Positions 44,100 to 53,591 of a stretch of DNA of 64,000 bases are shown in pieces (position 1 is the stretch's first letter; each line of letters opens with the position of its first letter). Position numbers and translations under genes: made by a program. Source of the DNA: Ichthyophis bannanicus (taxonomy: Eukaryota; Chordata; Amphibia; Gymnophiona; Ichthyophiidae); assembly GCA_033557465.1 (NCBI GenBank), contig CM066035.1:897915309-897979308 (forward strand). The letters are read 5' to 3'. The notes beneath the pieces are model-generated. The model was not told the DNA's origin, searched no databases, and saw only the letters and a program-made list of their open reading frames with translations.

Positions 44100-46026
44100 C
44101 TTCTACCTAGAGAACTTAACCATTTTGCTTCTGAAGGGTCCAGATCCCTTGACAATTCCGGGCAGATTATGCCATTTTGCCAAACGATGGCAACAAATAA
44201 CATCAGAAAACTGGACTCTGTCCATTGTAGGACAGGGATACAAACTTCACTTTCTCAGCATGCCCCCGTATACAGTCATAAAACAATTCAATTCTCAAGG
44301 CCCTGTCACCGACATTCTGTGTCAGGAGGTCTCTTCACTTCTTGCTCAAGGAGCAATAGAAGAGGTACCCATATCCCAACGGGGGAGGGGGGTTCTACTC
44401 CCTCTATTTTCTTATCCCAAAGAAGACAGGAGGATACAGACCTATCCTGGACCTCAGAGAATTGAACAAATATCTGTTCCGAGAAATGTTCAAGATGATC
44501 TCCCTCGGAACACTTTTACCATATCTTCAGAATCAGGATTGGTTATGTTCTCTAGATCTAAGAGATGTGTACACGCATATCCTCATTCATGTAAATCACA
44601 GGAAGTACCTTCGATTTCTTTTTTCAAGGAAACCACTTCCAATACAGAGTCCTTCCATTCGGGCTGGCCTCTGCCCCAAGAGTCTTCACAAAATGCATGG
44701 CTGTAGTAGCAGCATTCCTGAGAACTCTGGGGATATTTGTCTTCCCCTACTTAGATGACTGGCTCATCAGAGCGTCAACAGCTCCAGAAAAAGAACGAGC
44801 GGTTTCTCGTGCCATGAGAATTCTCCAATATTTGGGTCTGGTAGTCAACCACCCAAAGTCTTACCTCACCCCTTCTCAATCCCTAGAGTTCATAGGGGCT
44901 TGCTTAGACAAGCAGCAATCAAAGGCATTCCTGCTACAGCCACGCTGTCTACGAATAATAGATTTGGCTTCCCAAACAGTAAAGAAAACCCTCCTAACTG
45001 CTTGGGAAATGCTTCAACTGCTGGGGCATATGGCATTCACTGTACATGTGGTCCCTTATGCCCGCCTACACATGCGAGCGGCTCAGTGGACCCTCTCTTC
45101 GTAGTGGACACAAGCCTCAGGTCGCTTAACGGACAAAATCAAGAATTCGACACGTCTCATTTTGTCCCTGCAGTGGTGGCAATCCCTCGAAAACCTCCTG
45201 GTAGGTTCCCCCTTCCAGCAACCACTGCCCCAAATCACCCTGACGACAGATGCATCCAAGCTGGGTTGGGGAGCCCACTTGCACGATCTTTCCACTCGGG
45301 GTCTCTGGACCTCACAAGAGGGCCTCTCTTCAAATAAACCTCTTAGAGCTAAGAGCCATTTACAATGCTATAATAGCATTTCAGGCTCAGCTCAGTCAAA
45401 AGACAGTTCTGGTCCAAACCAACAATCAGGTTGCCATGTTTTACATAAACAAACAAGGTGGAACGGGCTCTCTGTCGCTATGCAACAAAGCTTTGTGACT
45501 ATGGGCCCTCGCCAGAGAGCTCCAAATTCACCTTCTAGCGGTATACCTTCCAGGCATTCAAAACTTGTGGGCAGACAAGCTCAGTCGAATACTGCTGCCA
45601 TACGAGTGGTCTCACCAGTCAGACCAACTGGCTCGAGTGTTCCAAACCTGGGGAACACCAGATATAGACCTCTTTGCAAGTCCACAGAATGCCAAACTTC
45701 CCCGGTTCTGTTCCAGAATTCCGGCTCAATACTGTCTAGCAAATGATGCTTTCCAGCTCCATTGGGGTCAGGACTTCCTCTATGCCTTCCCACCCTTTCC
45801 CCTAATTCCCAAAACTCTTTTCAAGCTTCAGAGAGACGGGGGTTATATGATTCTTATAGCTACACGTTGGCCAAGGCAATCGTGGTACCCTCTGCTTCTG
45901 CGTCTCTCTCAAGCAACTACTCTAGAGTTGGGATATGCTCCAGATCTCCTTTCTCAGGAGAACGGGAAGCTTCTACATCCCAATCCTCAGTCCCTGCACC
46001 TCTGGGCCTGGCTGCTGAAGGCATAG
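44100..46026 (+). pseudogene. DIRS 2 reverse transcriptase and RNase H
   Basis: RT motifs run NKYLFREMFKMISLGTLLPY, QDWLCSLDLRDVYTHILIHV and the catalytic FPYLDDWLIRAS near 44740-44773. RNase H has ITLTTDASKLGWGAHL (45236-45283), INLLELRAIYNAI and VLVQTNNQVAMFYINKQGG, in which the usual aspartate of TDN is asparagine (TNN). The tail 45565-46026 reads MWADKLSRILLPYEW, then GTPDIDLFASPQNAKLPRFC. Several frameshifts separate the pieces. Confidence 0.85.
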
Positions 46027-46951
46027 AACCTTCCGATATCCACCTCTCTCAGCAGGTGAAGGATATCTGCCTGACGTCAAAGTTTCCAGCCCAACCTGTC
46101 TTTGGTGCAATATCCTGAATCAGAGCAACACTCCAGCTACCTGCACTCAAGGCTCCATACACGAAAGGCAATTCTACCACAAAATGGCCCGCACCATCAC
46201 AGCAATAATTTGTGGATACCTCCTCTTAGAGCTGATTAGCAGCACTCTAGCCCTAACCAACACTCACAAACACATACCTATCCTACACAGCGGCGGGGGA
46301 AGATGGTCAAGAAACCCTCCCCTCAAGGCACCAGATGATATGCTACCATCCTATCAGCACCTGCTTCACGTCGCAATTAAACACAACACAACTGCAAAAA
46401 AAGGTATCCTACAGCCCCAATATTTACAGGCCGCCCTCATAAATGCGCGTTCAATACGCAAAAAATGGCCTATCATCACTGACCTGATAGGCAGGCACAA
46501 CCTGGACATGCTTCTGGTCACAGAGACATGGTTATCAAATGAAGACACTGTACTCATTAACCACCTTCTACCTCCCAACTTTACAGTCCATAGCTGCCAT
46601 AGAAGCAACAAAAGGGGAGGAGGAGTTCTCATACTCACTAAAACAGACCTCAATTTCCACCTCAGCAATAGCACCAACTCAACAAACCTTGACATAGTAG
46701 TTATAACTAATAATCACTGCTCCATCAATCTAATATACAGAGCCCCGACATCATCTTCTGACGACCTAGCCACGATAATCGAGCTAGCCTGCAATACTCC
46801 AAGCTTGCGCGCCCCAAACTGGATACTAGGAGACCTCAGGACACCAAGGGCAGCACACTGCCACGCAGATATCAGCAACACAGTACAAAAACGTAGCAGG
46901 TGTAAGTTCTCACCAAACCTTTATTAATCCAAACATATAAAGGGAGACCTG

Positions 46952-46993
46952 GCCCGACACAGGCCGTGTTTCGATAAAATCTTCTTCAGGGGC
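46952..46993 (-). ncRNA. Hammerhead-like motif, left arm
   Basis: This is the minus-strand twin of the motif at 47168-47209: CTGAAGA at 46989-46983, GAAA at 46972-46969, GTC at 46958-46956, stem I GGGC/GCCC at 46990-46993 and 46952-46955. Confidence 0.5.
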
Positions 46994-47167
46994 TGGCTCA
47001 CCTTATGTTGAAAGTCTGGCTTCCTAATATTTCTTGTCCTCAAAGTTAAAATCTTCAAGCTCTGTTTGTCCCCAGCTCTATAGGCACTGACATTTCAGGA
47101 ACTGTAGTACACTCACATCAGGACTAACTAATATTAGGAAGCCAGACTTTCAACATAAGGTGAGCCA

Positions 47168-47209
47168 GCCCCTGAAGAAGATTTTATCGAAACACGGCCT
47201 GTGTCGGGC
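47168..47209 (+). ncRNA. Hammerhead-like motif, right arm
   Basis: Stem I GCCC (47168-47171) pairs with GGGC (47206-47209). The core box is CTGAAGA (CUGANGA consensus) at 47172-47178, then one extra A, then stem II GAT/ATC with a TTT loop, then GAAA at 47189-47192. Stem III ACAC/GTGT closes a 5-base loop, and the cleavage triplet is GTC ending at 47205. A short stem III is typical of Penelope hammerheads. The extra A and a 3-bp stem II make activity uncertain. Confidence 0.5.
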
Positions 47210-47712
47210 CAGGTCTCCCTTTATATGTTTGGATTAATAAAGGTTTGGTGAGAACTTACACCTGCTACGTTTTTGTACTGTGTTACTAGGAGACCTCAAC
47301 CTGCCAACGCTACAAGATTCCCAAGCCTCTGCATTTCTAGACGCACTCAAAGACCTAGGTTATCAACAGTTAATCAGCGAACCAACCCACACAAAGGGAC
47401 TTGATCTTTGCCCCACTATCTACCTGCAACACTGCCAACTTCTCCCCACCAACCTACACCAAAGTACCGTGGTCAGACCATAAGTTAATCCTGTTCCAAA
47501 TTCCTTTGGATGACAAGCCAATGAAACCTCCTGAGAGTAAGACACACCCCACAAGACCGCCCTCACGAAGCTTCCAACCATTCAACAAGGAGTCCATCAT
47601 AAACCACACACAACCCCTCCTAAGCTTGACAACAACTGACCCCGACAGGCTGGTCTCCAGCTGGAACGACAGTCTCAGTACTATCGCGCAACGCACAGTA
47701 CACAACAGATGA

Positions 47713-49566
47713 GATTACAGTAGTCAAGGGATGGGATGGTGAGAGCCTGGCAGACAGTGCGAAAGGAGTCGGGGTTTAGGAGAGGTTGGAGGTTCTGAAG
47801 AGTACGTAGTTTTGCATATATTGTATTAGAGGTTCTTTTTATCTGTTCAGTGAATGTGAGGTTCTGATCAAGGATAAGACCAAGATATTTCACTTGATTT
47901 TTAATATTGAGGGTGAGATCACCAAGAGTAAGGGTTGTTGGTGGAGTATAGGAAGTGTTGGTAAATACTTGAAGAGCTTCGATTTTAGATTGGTTAATTA
48001 AAAGATTATGATGCAAGAGCCAAGTCTTTAGGTTTGTGAGGCATTCGCTTATGTTGGTAAAGTTAGGGTTTGCTAAATTGAATGGAGTGAAGCACATAAT
48101 GTCATCCGCATATAATTGGTAATAGATTCCATGACTTTGGAAAATCTTGCAAACTGGTTGAAGGAAAATGTTGAATAGTAGCGCGGATAAACTGGATCCT
48201 TGGGGAACTCCCTGTTTTAGGGTAAATGGTAGGGATGTGTCATTCCCTATGCGGACCTGTTGTGTCCTATTTTTTAAGTAAGAGTGGAACCACCTTAGTG
48301 TTGTGTCCCTCAGTCCTATTTTATAGAGCCTGTCTAAGAGTTGGTAGTGGGGAAGGGAATCAAAGGCTGAAGATAAGTCAAGAAATATGAGAAGGGTGGG
48401 ATTCTAGGTGCATAGGTACAATGAATCTAAGAGAGAAGCAAAAAGGGTTTCAACTCCATGGTTCTTTTTGAAGCCATGTTGGAATAGGTCAAGGGGAGTA
48501 TGTTCATCTATGAAATTCTGAAGTTTATTTTGGACTAGTTTTTCAGTTATCTTAGCGAGGAAGGGGATACTGGAGATGGGCCTGTAGGAAGTAGGTGAGG
48601 TGGGGTCAAGCTTTGATCCTTTTAGAATGGGACGGATTGTGGCGCATTTTAGAGGTGCTGGTACGGAGCCGGTCTGGAGGGAGGCTTGTACAATGTGAAG
48701 TATGTAAGGGCTAATGGAGCTACTTGTGGTCTTAAGCCAAGAGACAGGGCAGGGGTCAAGGGCAGAAGTTGAAGCATTTAGATCTTTGATGACCTTGGTT
48801 ATGTTTTTCAGGGTGAGGGGTTCAAAATCGTTCCAGGTAATTGAGGGGGTGAGAGCGTGGGGTTGGATCTTGTGGTCATATATTGGTTGAGGGTTGGTTG
48901 TTGAGGGGGGTGGGAGGAATTTTGAGGTGAGGTGGTTGACTGTGGTTTGGGAGGTTATTTTTGGTGGCTGGTCCTGATGTAGGGGTTCACTTATTAAGGA
49001 TTTGGCAATGGAAAATAGTTCTCTGGATTTATTGAGAGAACGTTGGATCATATTTTCATTGTATTCTCTTTTGTGGCTTAGGGTTTTGGAGCAGTAAACT
49101 CGGAGTTTTCTTGTATAGATCATATGTGTATTTGGATCTGGAGAACATCTCCATTGACGTTCCAGGCATCTGAGTTCTCTTTTAAGGTCTCTTAGTTTGG
49201 TAGAATACCAGGGAGCTCTTCTACGTTGGTTTCGAGAAAGTTGTTTTGGTGGTAGCAGGGCAGCAGTGGAGAGGATTTCGTTCCATTCATTGATGTGGGA
49301 GTCTTGGTTCAGGTGTTTGCTGTTGAGTAGATCTAGGGATGGTATTATTTGTTCAAGGAAGTTGGCGGCATTGAATTGTTTGAATTTGCGGGTATGTTGG
49401 GGAGGGGTTGTTTGCTGTCTTTTATGTGAGGAGTAGGGGATTGAGAAGAGGATAAGGGAGTGATCTGACCAGGGAATAGGCTGAATGGTTTGTATGATCT
49501 GATTGGAGGATAATGTTTGCTGTGGGATAAATATTAGGTCAAGGATATTGCCTTTGGAGTGTTTTT
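47713..49566 (-). pseudogene. L2-clade LINE, endonuclease end and RT, minus strand
   Basis: Minus-strand order: HSKGNILDLIFIPQQ and WSDHSLILFSIP (end of endonuclease, near 49560-49440), linker, then 49123-48404 with STSALDPCPVSWLK, SPTSYRPISSIPFLAKITEK and LFQHGFKKNHGVETL. Further RT palm remnants run to 48110, and the C-terminal QVKYLGLILDQNLTFTEQIK and SLDYCNLI lie at 48097-47713. It is cut at both ends: no 3' UTR is present and the endonuclease start is missing. It overlaps the protein region of the plus-strand L2, so they are separate copies. Confidence 0.85.
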
Positions 49567-49570
49567 CTCT

Positions 49571-49910
49571 TTAGGATAGTGCTTTACGGTTTACCATGAG
49601 TATACTCTTACCATGAATATACTTCTTTATACAAGAGCTTCCACCTTTTAACAGGTGAGTTCTCTTCTTCTCCAGAGTACTCTGTATGTATTTCAATTGG
49701 TTATGTAAAGTATGAGCTCGGAAATGAAGTTCTTTTTGTCTCTCAGGGTGTTTGTGTACTGGTACCTTTCTTCCCAGAAACTTTCTTTTGAAACGGTCCA
49801 GTCTCTTGTCCAGAAGTTCCGCAGTGTCCTCTTCCAGCAGATACGATGTCACAAGAACTCAGGATGCCTCTGGTCCAGCGAAGATCCAGAATGTACCTAC
49901 TCCCTAACTT
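49571..49910 (-). other. Unassigned open frame, about 94+ codons
   Basis: The minus-strand frame 49852-49571 is rich in Lys, Arg, Leu and His with helical periodicity (LLDKRLDRFKRKF, HKHPERQKELHFR). It joins an L2 fragment at 49566. Upstream in the same frame a stop occurs near 49865. I do not recognise the family. It may be a fragment of an L2 ORF1, a retrocopied host sequence or chance. Confidence 0.3.
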
Positions 49911-50354
49911 TAATAAATCAATAAATAAAACGAATCTAAATTGAGGCTGCGTCCACAGTCACATGGGGGTTAATATGTTGACTGGGATCTGATGTGGAAT
50001 ACTGCCCCTAATCCTATTGAAAAATAAAAGATAATTGAATGCCCCTATCTAAGCACATACAAACACTGTCCAGTCACACCTTTCACAGTCATAAAAATGT
50101 ATTCCTTTAAGAGCTCAGGAATTTCCAGTTCAAACCTTAATTAGGTAGTGTCCTTCTGCCAGAAGCTAAAACCAGTGCCTTTTCTCCCCCTCTGCACTGC
50201 TTCCAATAGCATGCAGCAGTGTCACTACTCTTAGGATTCTAAAATGCCCAGACTCACCAGAGCTAGCTGGATTCCTTCACAGAATTAAACATATACATTT
50301 CCCAAAGATCTTCTCGATAGTTTCAGCTTCCAGTGACCTCCAATTGAGCCTTTT
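49911..50354. other. No gene; short A/T tail
   Basis: AATAAATCAATAAATAAAA at 49911-49929 looks like an L2-type tail. The rest is AT-rich and unrecognised. Confidence 0.45.
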
Positions 50355-50755
50355 CCCTATTCACACCCTCTACTTGTAACTCACTCCCAGTGGAGATAAG
50401 AGCCACTGACACAATTGTGGAGTTCTGCCATAGGCTTAAAACACACCTCTTCACAGAATTCTTCAGAACCGATGCTTAGCAACAAATAAGACCCACTATA
50501 AAGACTCCTCATTCACAATATTACTACCTGCCGATTCATCTCCTCCCTACCTGCATACCAACACCTACTCAAGCACCACTTGTCAAATTTTAATGTTACT
50601 TATACTTAAAAGGTTATACTGTTAAAGGTTCCTCTATGTATGCTAATTTCTTGTTCATTTACATTGTAAATCCCTTTCAATTTAAGTTACACGTAAACCA
50701 CTTTGACCTTTTAGATAAAGTGGTATAAAAAAGGTGTTAAATAAATAAAATCTTA
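50355..50755 (+). mobile_element. L2 LINE 3' end
   Basis: It starts with codons close to the L2 C-terminus (IRATDTIVEFCHRLKTHLFT near 50398-50455), then a stop, a 3' UTR, and the terminus AAACCACTTTGACC, AAAGTGGTATAAAAAAGG and a TAAATAAATAAA tail. 5'-truncated. Confidence 0.75.
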
Positions 50756-51229
50756 TTCAAACTGGACATAATTGTCCCTTATAAGTATACTAACCAAATA
50801 TGCATGCAGTAGTACATGATGAACTTTATATAAAAAGTATATTGATGAATAACAATCAATGCCTGTGATGACCTGAATTGTAGATTTGAAAAAAGAGCCT
50901 CCTTACAATCTCAGTAATCCATCAAAATATTAGCATTCCACATCAAGAATAAAAGAAACACTGGTGCACAAATTTGCACTCAAAGGGGCATTCTCCTTTG
51001 TCATGCCCCTTTGGCAGTATGCCTGCAGCAGTGAACCACTGGTGGCTGCACTGCTACTGGAGACAAATTTAAAGTGATGGTGGACATTGGGTGCTTATAA
51101 CATCAAAGGTTCGGGACAGAGATCACCATCCTAGCCGACTAAATGAGGCAAGTCAGAGAACTACTAGTAGAGCAAAAGCATCCATAGGAATTTAACACGA
51201 TGACAATCGTCGGATGCTAATGATGTCAG
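50756..51229. other. No gene seen
   Basis: AT-rich. A small hairpin, AAAGGGGCA/TGCCCCTTT, lies near 50983-51013. No other structure was recognised. Confidence 0.4.
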
Positions 51230-51652
51230 TGTTTTAAGGTAGAGCTCACTGTCCCAGCCAACGGTGATGGAAGTGAAAATCCGGGTTTGGCTGGATGCGC
51301 CCAGAGCCGCCGAGGCTAAACGGGTAGTAACGATTTTCGATGCTACCCGCTTAGCCCCTGCGCCTTAAAGTTAGGCAAGGAAAAACCTTGCCTATCTGTA
51401 AGGCACAGAGGGCTAAGCGGATAGCATCGAAAATCGCTACTATCTCTTTAGCCCTTTCCTCCTCCCCCGCTTCTCCCCGGAATGCCCCCAACACGCCTGG
51501 ATGCTAAAAGTATAGCATCTGGGCACGTTAGGGACTTATCCGGGATTTTCCAAAGGCACTACCCATGTAGGTGCCTTTGGAAAATCCTGGGTAAAGCATT
51601 TACATAGGTAACTAGGGCAGTTACCCGTGTAAATGCCTTCGAAAATGCCACC
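51230..51652. mobile_element. Hairpin-rich MITE, copy 2
   Basis: Four consecutive inverted-repeat modules. Outer arms 51326-51357 and 51410-51442 enclose AGGCAAGG/CCTTGCCT (51373-51380/51386-51393). Next is GATGCTA/TAGCATC (51500-51519). Third are perfect 17-bp arms GGATTTTCCAAAGGCAC and GTGCCTTTGGAAAATCC (51543-51559/51571-51587). Fourth are GCATTTACATAGGTAAC-type arms (51596-51637). Shared modules AAAGTTAGGC and the CCCCGGAA block link it to 38933-39381. Termini are uncertain. Confidence 0.6.
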
Positions 51653-52431
51653 CTACATGTTTAAGTTTACTACAGAGAAGGGTAAAAATTTGCAAACGTT
51701 TTATGCAAAACATGGAAACACATGAAAACGTGCAAATTATTGAAATTTCAGTGTTTTTATGTGGTTTGAGGTCATTTTGCGTGTTTTTGATCTGCTTTCT
51801 TTTGTGAAAAAAGTTCACATTTCAGTATATTGGCCTTTATGTGATAATCCATGCGAAGGCATACCACCACGCACACCATGGATCTGTAGCTAACTTGGCA
51901 GCATAGTAATGAAAAAAAATATCTTCATAACACCCAAATATTGCAATCTTTTTAAACCCCTGGATCAGCACTTTTCATGGTACTCACTGATCTTTGTTAC
52001 CTTTCCAAAATCGTCTAGGTTTCTTTTGAATAATTTAGGATTGCAGATGGTCAGAGGTTCACCCCCAATGACACAGCCGCACAAAATGAACAGGGACAGG
52101 AGCTTAGTTCTGCCCTTCTGATTACAATAGTGGCATGAGATATTGGTGCATCTTCCTCCTTGGTGAATGACTGTTTTATCTGCCCATGCCAACTGCCCTG
52201 GTTGTAGCAAGCAATTTTGTACCCTAAAAGTTTGGTTTTCCATCCATTTTTAATCAAACTTGCTTAAAACTTGCTGGTAAGCATCTTCCAAAGAGGCAAC
52301 AGCACTCCATGGCATCAAGAGTGACATGGAGACACCACCGCATCAAAAGAGGTTCAAAGGGCACTAGCAGTTGAATGAGAATGCCAAGCCATCATGAAAG
52401 GGGCAAAGTAGCACAAAGAGTGGAATGAAAA
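51653..52431. other. No gene seen
   Basis: AT-rich DNA with short overlapping frames only and no recognised family. Confidence 0.5.
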
Positions 52432-52439
52432 CCCTAAGG

Positions 52440-52635
52440 CAGAGGTTCCCAGTGTCGATCCTCGGGGGACCCCAGGCCAGCCAGGTTTTCAGAGTACCCA
52501 CAATGAATATGCATGAGATAGATCTGCATGCACTGCTTCCATTGTATGTAGATCTATCTCATGCATATTTATTGTGGGTACTCTGAAAACCTGACTGTCC
52601 TGGGTTTCCCCAAGGACCGACGTTGGGAATCTCTG
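52440..52635. mobile_element. Palindromic hAT-type MITE with exact 8-bp TSD
   Basis: It is flanked by CCCTAAGG at 52432-52439 and 52636-52643. Termini CAGAGGTTCCCA and TGGGAATCTCTG are inverted. The two halves are near-complementary throughout (GTTTTCAGAGTACCCACAAT with ATTGTGGGTACTCTGAAAAC, and ATGCATGAGATAGATCT with AGATCTATCTCATGCAT). An 8-bp duplication and CAG-type ends are the hAT signature. Confidence 0.9.
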
Positions 52636-52944
52636 CCCTAAGGTATAGGAAGAAGGGCAAAACACCATCAACATTGGCAGGAAAACCCCAAGGCACCAGA
52701 GGAGGAGTAAAGTAGCAGCAAAATTATCATGCATGCACCAAAGCACTATGAGAGGGGTAAAATAGCATGGAGACCCCAGAATACCATAGAAAAGGTAAAG
52801 CAACACTAGCAACAGTGGAATGAAGATCCAAAACACCTAGAAAGATAGAAACAGACAGAGAAGGATGACCAGCACCTACATACCAAGACGCTGATTGTAG
52901 GGGATGTTAACTGATGACATGGTTAGTAGGATCAAAATGGTGAA

Positions 52945-53013
52945 TAACTTAAAGATCTCAATATGTACATTTTGGAAGAAAGGTGGGAGAAAGGAGATAT
53001 GATAGAAATGTTT
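52945..53013 (+). mobile_element. CR1 family A scrap
   Basis: The sequence reads like the CR1 segment LNMYTLEERRDRGDMIQTFK of 59440-59510, with many changes. It is only about 70 bp. Confidence 0.55.
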
Positions 53014-53590
53014 GAATTTAGATAGGGGACTGGTGTCGCTGTTTGTGTCATCGGATCTATCAGCAGCTTTTGATTTAGTTAATCAGCTTCTGCTTCAGTG
53101 ACTGGTTGAGCTGGGATTCAAGGGACAGGTTCTGTGTTGGTTTTGGCTATTTCTGTCAGATTGTACCTTTATGATTGTTTTCAAGACAGAAGGATCCAAG
53201 AGATTCCTTTATATCGTTGAGTCCCTCAGAGATGAATCCTTTCCCCTGTATTATTTAAGATTTGTATAAATCAGTTGGCTCTTTTGTTGCAAGCAATGGA
53301 AATGAGTGGCCATTTCTTTTGCAGATGATTTGCAATTAATTTTCCATACAAAGCCTATATCCCTGATTTTCCATACAAAGCCTATATCCCTGATTTGCTT
53401 TTTATTTACAGTCTCTACCCCTAGTTCAGGTCTTTCTCTGGATCCGCAACTGTCATTTGATGTCCATTTATTATTTGAGATAAAATGTTCATTTTTAGCA
53501 TTACAACAAATTCACTCCATTAGCCCACTTAGATTAGTACATGCATTAGTGATTATTAGAATTGATTGCTGCAATTCTTTGTATAATGGT
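53014..53590 (+). pseudogene. L2-clade RT fragment
   Basis: Recognisable motifs are SLFVSSDLSAAFDLVNQLLL (53035-53095), a decayed GVPQGS region near 53225, and ISFADDLQLIF (53309-53341), the catalytic box. A 27-bp unit, ATTTTCCATACAAAGCCTAT and on, is duplicated at 53338-53364 and 53365-53391. The last part keeps RLVHALVIIRIDCCNSLYNG, typical of the L2 thumb. Multiple stops are present. Confidence 0.75.
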
Positions 53591-53591
53591 T

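Larger units (their letters stand above)
41887..46117 (+). mobile_element. DIRS retrotransposon 2, recombinase end missing
   Basis: The left terminal repeat (41887 to about 42060) opens CTCCAGGAACAAGCAGGAAT, like DIRS 1. Gag, RT and RNase H follow in order. The element stops at about 46117, where L2 sequence begins. No tyrosine recombinase, internal complementary region or right repeat was found downstream, so about 1.5 kb is lost. Confidence 0.88.
46839..47283. mobile_element. Foldback element with perfect 155-bp arms and a 15-bp TSD
   Basis: Inserted in the L2 endonuclease frame between exact copies of TACTAGGAGACCTCA (46824-46838, 47284-47298). The arms 46877-47031 and 47130-47284 are fully complementary by eye, around a 98-bp spacer; a 38-bp non-palindromic lead lies at 46839-46876. 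Each arm contains GACACAGGCCGTGTTTCG-type sequence and a hammerhead-like motif, which points to a Penelope pLTR origin. No coding frame is seen. Confidence 0.85.
46118..47712 (+). pseudogene. L2-clade LINE, 5' part with endonuclease
   Basis: The frame 46184-46838 includes INARSIRKKWPIITDLI, LDMLLVTETWL, NKRGGGVLIL and NWILGDL. After the foldback insertion it resumes as LLGDLNLPTLQDS (47284 on), with EPTHTKGLDL, then in another frame VPWSDHKLILFQIPL. These are L2 endonuclease motifs. It ends abruptly near 47712 against an L2 fragment of opposite strand. Confidence 0.85.

Noticed and set aside
47168..47209. A certain, active hammerhead ribozyme
   Set aside because: Core boxes and stems fit, but an extra A before stem II and a 3-bp stem II depart from consensus; kept only as hammerhead-like.
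46118..49566. One twin-primed L2 with an inverted 5' half
   Set aside because: The two fragments both contain the end of the endonuclease with different sequences, so they are separate copies.
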